DNA from: an uncultured Campylobacter sp.
GTDB taxonomy: Bacteria; Campylobacterota; Campylobacteria; Campylobacterales; Campylobacteraceae
DNA: 7,686 nucleotides
Direction: 5' to 3'
Assembly (NCBI RefSeq): GCF_938045405.1
Contig: NZ_CALIMW010000083.1
Span: 1 to 7,686, forward strand
Position 1 is the stretch's first letter, and every line of letters begins with the position of its first letter. Below are positions 5,876 through 7,686 of this stretch, piece after piece. Both the position numbers and the translations under genes were made by a program. Under the pieces are notes generated by a model. The model was not told the DNA's origin, made no database searches, and saw nothing but the letters and a program-made list of their open reading frames with translations.

Positions 5876-5878
5876 AGC

Positions 5879-6877
5879 CTACCGCCATACCAGCCCCTCG
5901 TAAGGCACGCCTTCACAGACGTATTTTTTAATCTGATTTGCCTCGCGACGTATAATTTGACGCCAGGTTAAGCTCTGTCCCGCTACGTTCGCGCAGGATG
6001 ATAGTTTCTCAATCATTTTTAGCTCGATCTTTTGCACCGCTTCTCGACCGAATCGAATACGCCCCGCGTCCGTTTCAAAATCTTTTGCCGTAATCTCGCG
6101 TTTATTTAACATTCCAAAAATTAATCTATCGCCTAAAATAGGCTTAAAAATCTCTGCAAGATCTAGATGCAGACTTAGCGCACGGTAGTTTGGCTCGTGT
6201 AAAAAGCCGATGCGCGGATCAAGCTCGGTTTTGTAAATTTCGCTGAGGCAGACGTTATAAATACGCGTATTTACATAGCTAATGAGGGCATTAATTTTAT
6301 CTGCCGGCGGGCGTTTGGAGCGCGTCGTAAATTTAAAACTGCGCTGATCCTCGATGATTTCGTTCCAGGCCGCGAAATACTGCTTGGCAAAGCCGCCTTC
6401 CACCGCCATTACCGCTGCTATGTCGCAGACGCGCGCTAGGGCATCCAGATGCGGCGCAGTATCGAGCGAGACGCCGTAAACCTTGCAATTAATGGCTGCA
6501 TTTAAGATGCGAGCGCGAGTAATCTCGCGAGCGATAAAAAGGCGCTTAGAAAGATCGTCAAAAGCCCGCAGCTGCGCCAAAAGCACAAAGCCGCTTTTGT
6601 TTACAGAATTTGAAGTATTCGGGAAAAAACTGCCGCGAAAGCTCTGATAGGCGCTAAAAATATGCAACAAAATGTTATTATCAGCCAAAAACGCCATAGC
6701 ATAAGTGTCAAGCTCTACCCGCGCCAAAATATAAATTTCATCAATTGCATTAATCGGCAAAATTTTACTAGTTAAAATTCCGCCCTCGTCGTTAAATTTA
6801 TCGAAGTATAGATTATTATCTTTGCGGCGCAATCGGCCTGGGCTCAAAATAAAATGCGTGCGATCCGATTTTTGCAT
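5879..6877 (-). CDS. cas1: CRISPR integrase Cas1, probably type I-B
   Basis: Cas1 is the catalytic subunit of the Cas1-Cas2 complex that inserts new spacers at the leader end of the array. The 332 residues match normal family length. The N-terminal beta domain begins HFILSPGRLRRKDNNLYF (8-25). The metal-binding residues are visible as Glu160 in MAVEGGFAKQYF, His227 in GFLHEPNYRALSLHLDLAE, and Asp239/Glu242 in the same block. The conserved KRPPADKINALISY segment (188-201) is intact. The ATG at 6877 has an AAGGA (6884-6888) and lies 16 bp after the cas2 stop. The protein appears fully functional. The type assignment comes from cas4, the repeat handle and general resemblance; effector genes are not visible. 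Confidence 0.96.
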   Translation of the reverse strand: MQKSDRTHFILSPGRLRRKDNNLYFDKFNDEGGILTSKILPINAIDEIYILARVELDTYAMAFLADNNILLHIFSAYQSFRGSFFPNTSNSVNKSGFVLLAQLRAFDDLSKRLFIAREITRARILNAAINCKVYGVSLDTAPHLDALARVCDIAAVMAVEGGFAKQYFAAWNEIIEDQRSFKFTTRSKRPPADKINALISYVNTRIYNVCLSEIYKTELDPRIGFLHEPNYRALSLHLDLAEIFKPILGDRLIFGMLNKREITAKDFETDAGRIRFGREAVQKIELKMIEKLSSCANVAGQSLTWRQIIRREANQIKKYVCEGVPYEGLVWR

Positions 6878-6893
6878 ACTTTATCCTTAAATT

Positions 6894-7172
6894 TTAGCTG
6901 AATATTGCCTCGTTTTTATCGCATCCGATGACGAGGCGCTGTGAATATTTGAGCGAATTAAAAGTATAAATTACTACCGAATCAAGCTTGCTAGAGCATT
7001 CTTTTTGCAAAATCGCCATTAATTTTTTAAGATCGCTCGCTCTGATTTCACCCTCAAAAACGCTGAATTGCACGCGAGGCAGAAACTTCTCGACCGCCTT
7101 TCGGACGCGCGCAGCGTTATTTTTCTCCTTTTCGTCGCTGCTTGAAATATCGTAAAATAAAATAGCGTACAT
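6894..7172 (-). CDS. cas2: CRISPR adaptation protein Cas2
   Basis: This 92-residue protein begins MYAILFYDIS, with the conserved ferredoxin-like first strand and Asp8, and continues with a QFSVFEGEI block (35-43) typical of Cas2. It dimerises and bridges two Cas1 dimers during spacer integration. A longer reading from a TTG at 7190 is possible, but the ATG at 7172 is preferred. It places the Met at the canonical first strand and has an AGGAG (7178-7182) at good spacing, which overlaps the cas4 stop codon. Translation is therefore probably coupled to cas4. Cas2 stands before cas1 here, whereas cas4-cas1-cas2 is the common order. Confidence 0.93.
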   Translation of the reverse strand: MYAILFYDISSSDEKEKNNAARVRKAVEKFLPRVQFSVFEGEIRASDLKKLMAILQKECSSKLDSVVIYTFNSLKYSQRLVIGCDKNEAIFS

Positions 7173-7180
7173 TCTATCTC

Positions 7181-7678
7181 CTAAATGCAATAATCACGAT
7201 AAGCGCAACTCTCGCAAATCTTTTGCGGGCTAAATTTAGGCGGCTTTGGCTCATTCACAAGGGCGGCAATGCCGTTTAGAATTGTTTCGATTTTAGTGAA
7301 ATTTTCGGCGTTATCCTCAATGGCTATGACGGTTTTGCCGCTAATTAGCTTGCCTTTCACCTCTTTTAAATTTAAGCCTGTTTTTAAAAGATAGATATAA
7401 AAAAGTAGCTGCATCTTGCCTGCTTCTGGATTTTTTAGGCTCTTTTTATATTCGGTGATGAGATAATGTCCGCGCTGCTTGGAAAGCTTGTCAAATTTCA
7501 AATTTGAAAATGCGAAGTCCTGCAAACCGTTCTCTTTGATGTCTGCTAGTGCCTTACCCATCAGCATGTTTTCATCTTCCTGATTGGCGTGAATATTGTG
7601 TCCGTAAAGCCACGCTTCGCGCTTACAGGTGACGTAATAATTCACAAGCGTGCCGGTGATTTGGTCTTTGCAAAACAT
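7181..7678 (-). CDS. cas4: CRISPR-associated exonuclease Cas4
   Basis: Cas4 is a RecB-like, iron-sulfur nuclease that trims prespacers and helps select those with a correct PAM and orientation. The 165 residues fit the family. The four cluster cysteines are present: Cys18 in TCKREAWLY, then Cys155, Cys158 and Cys164 in ICESCAYRDYC. Nuclease motifs are visible as Asp63 in KFDKL, Glu76-x-Lys78 in ITEYKKS, and Gln90 in MQLLFYIYLL. The ITGTLVNYYVTCKREAWLYGH start is characteristic of type I-B-like Cas4. The ATG at 7678 is only 8 bp from the window edge. No in-frame stop is seen in that short distance, so a slightly longer start cannot be excluded. It overlaps the cas2 ribosome binding site. Confidence 0.94.
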   Translation of the reverse strand: MFCKDQITGTLVNYYVTCKREAWLYGHNIHANQEDENMLMGKALADIKENGLQDFAFSNLKFDKLSKQRGHYLITEYKKSLKNPEAGKMQLLFYIYLLKTGLNLKEVKGKLISGKTVIAIEDNAENFTKIETILNGIAALVNEPKPPKFSPQKICESCAYRDYCI

Positions 7679-7686
7679 TAGTCGAA

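Larger units (their letters stand above)
5492..5878 (-). promoter_or_regulatory. CRISPR leader and cas1-array interval
   Basis: This 387-bp interval has no convincing gene on either strand. It is AT-rich, especially near the array, and lies between the cas1 stop and the leader-proximal repeat, the expected place for a leader. On the minus strand TATACT (complement of 5532-5537) is a plausible -10 box, which would start the pre-crRNA about 35 nt before the first repeat; no good -35 is seen. A hairpin lies at 5588-5607, and three related dyads occupy 5719-5875 next to cas1. Confidence 0.65.

Noticed and set aside
6894..7190. Longer cas2 reading from a TTG at 7188-7190.
   Set aside because: The ATG at 7172 has a correctly spaced AGGAG and begins at the canonical first strand of Cas2; the TTG start would add six unsupported residues.

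Overview
The window looks like a chromosome segment of a Campylobacter species, most likely one of the oral, higher-GC species (gracilis, rectus or showae type). The evidence is the agmatine deiminase / N-carbamoylputrescine amidase pair, the epsilonproteobacterial codon style with very frequent AAATTTT tracts, extended TATAAT promoters with T-rich upstream DNA, and the closely packed housekeeping genes. The species assignment is inference; no search was possible.

Left part (1-3134, plus strand). A tRNA-Arg gene is followed by a two-gene putrescine operon. aguA (agmatine deiminase) and aguB (N-carbamoylputrescine amidase) together convert agmatine to putrescine. AguB carries an in-frame insert of about 105-110 residues between two conserved blocks of the nitrilase fold, and the DNA of that insert is built from AT-core palindromes. 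Next comes a stand-alone type IV pilin-like gene with a very strong sigma70-type promoter, a hairpin at the start of its mRNA and its own intrinsic terminator.

Middle (3187-5006). tRNA-Gln and initiator tRNA-fMet lie together on the plus strand and end at a probable intrinsic terminator. On the minus strand follow a complete tyrosine recombinase and the C-terminal part of a PAPS-reductase-family protein. These two genes look like the remains of an integrated mobile element. The PAPS-reductase fragment stops abruptly at the first CRISPR repeat.

Right part (5007-7686, minus strand). A CRISPR array of 8 identical 30-nt repeats and 7 spacers lies downstream of a complete adaptation module in the order cas4-cas2-cas1. 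The repeat, read on the minus strand, ends in ATTGAAAC, the usual crRNA 5' handle of type I-B (and some type III) systems. The array therefore appears to be transcribed leftwards from a leader between cas1 and the array, away from cas1 and towards the truncated gene and integrase. Effector genes (cas3, cas5, cas7, cas8, cas6) are not in the window and would be expected beyond the right edge.

The most notable points are: the array's leader-distal end cutting a gene; a 15-nt exact match between the seed end of the oldest remaining spacer and the neighbouring integrase gene; three degenerate dyad repeats in the leader interval spaced at almost the CRISPR period; and the palindrome-built insert in AguB.
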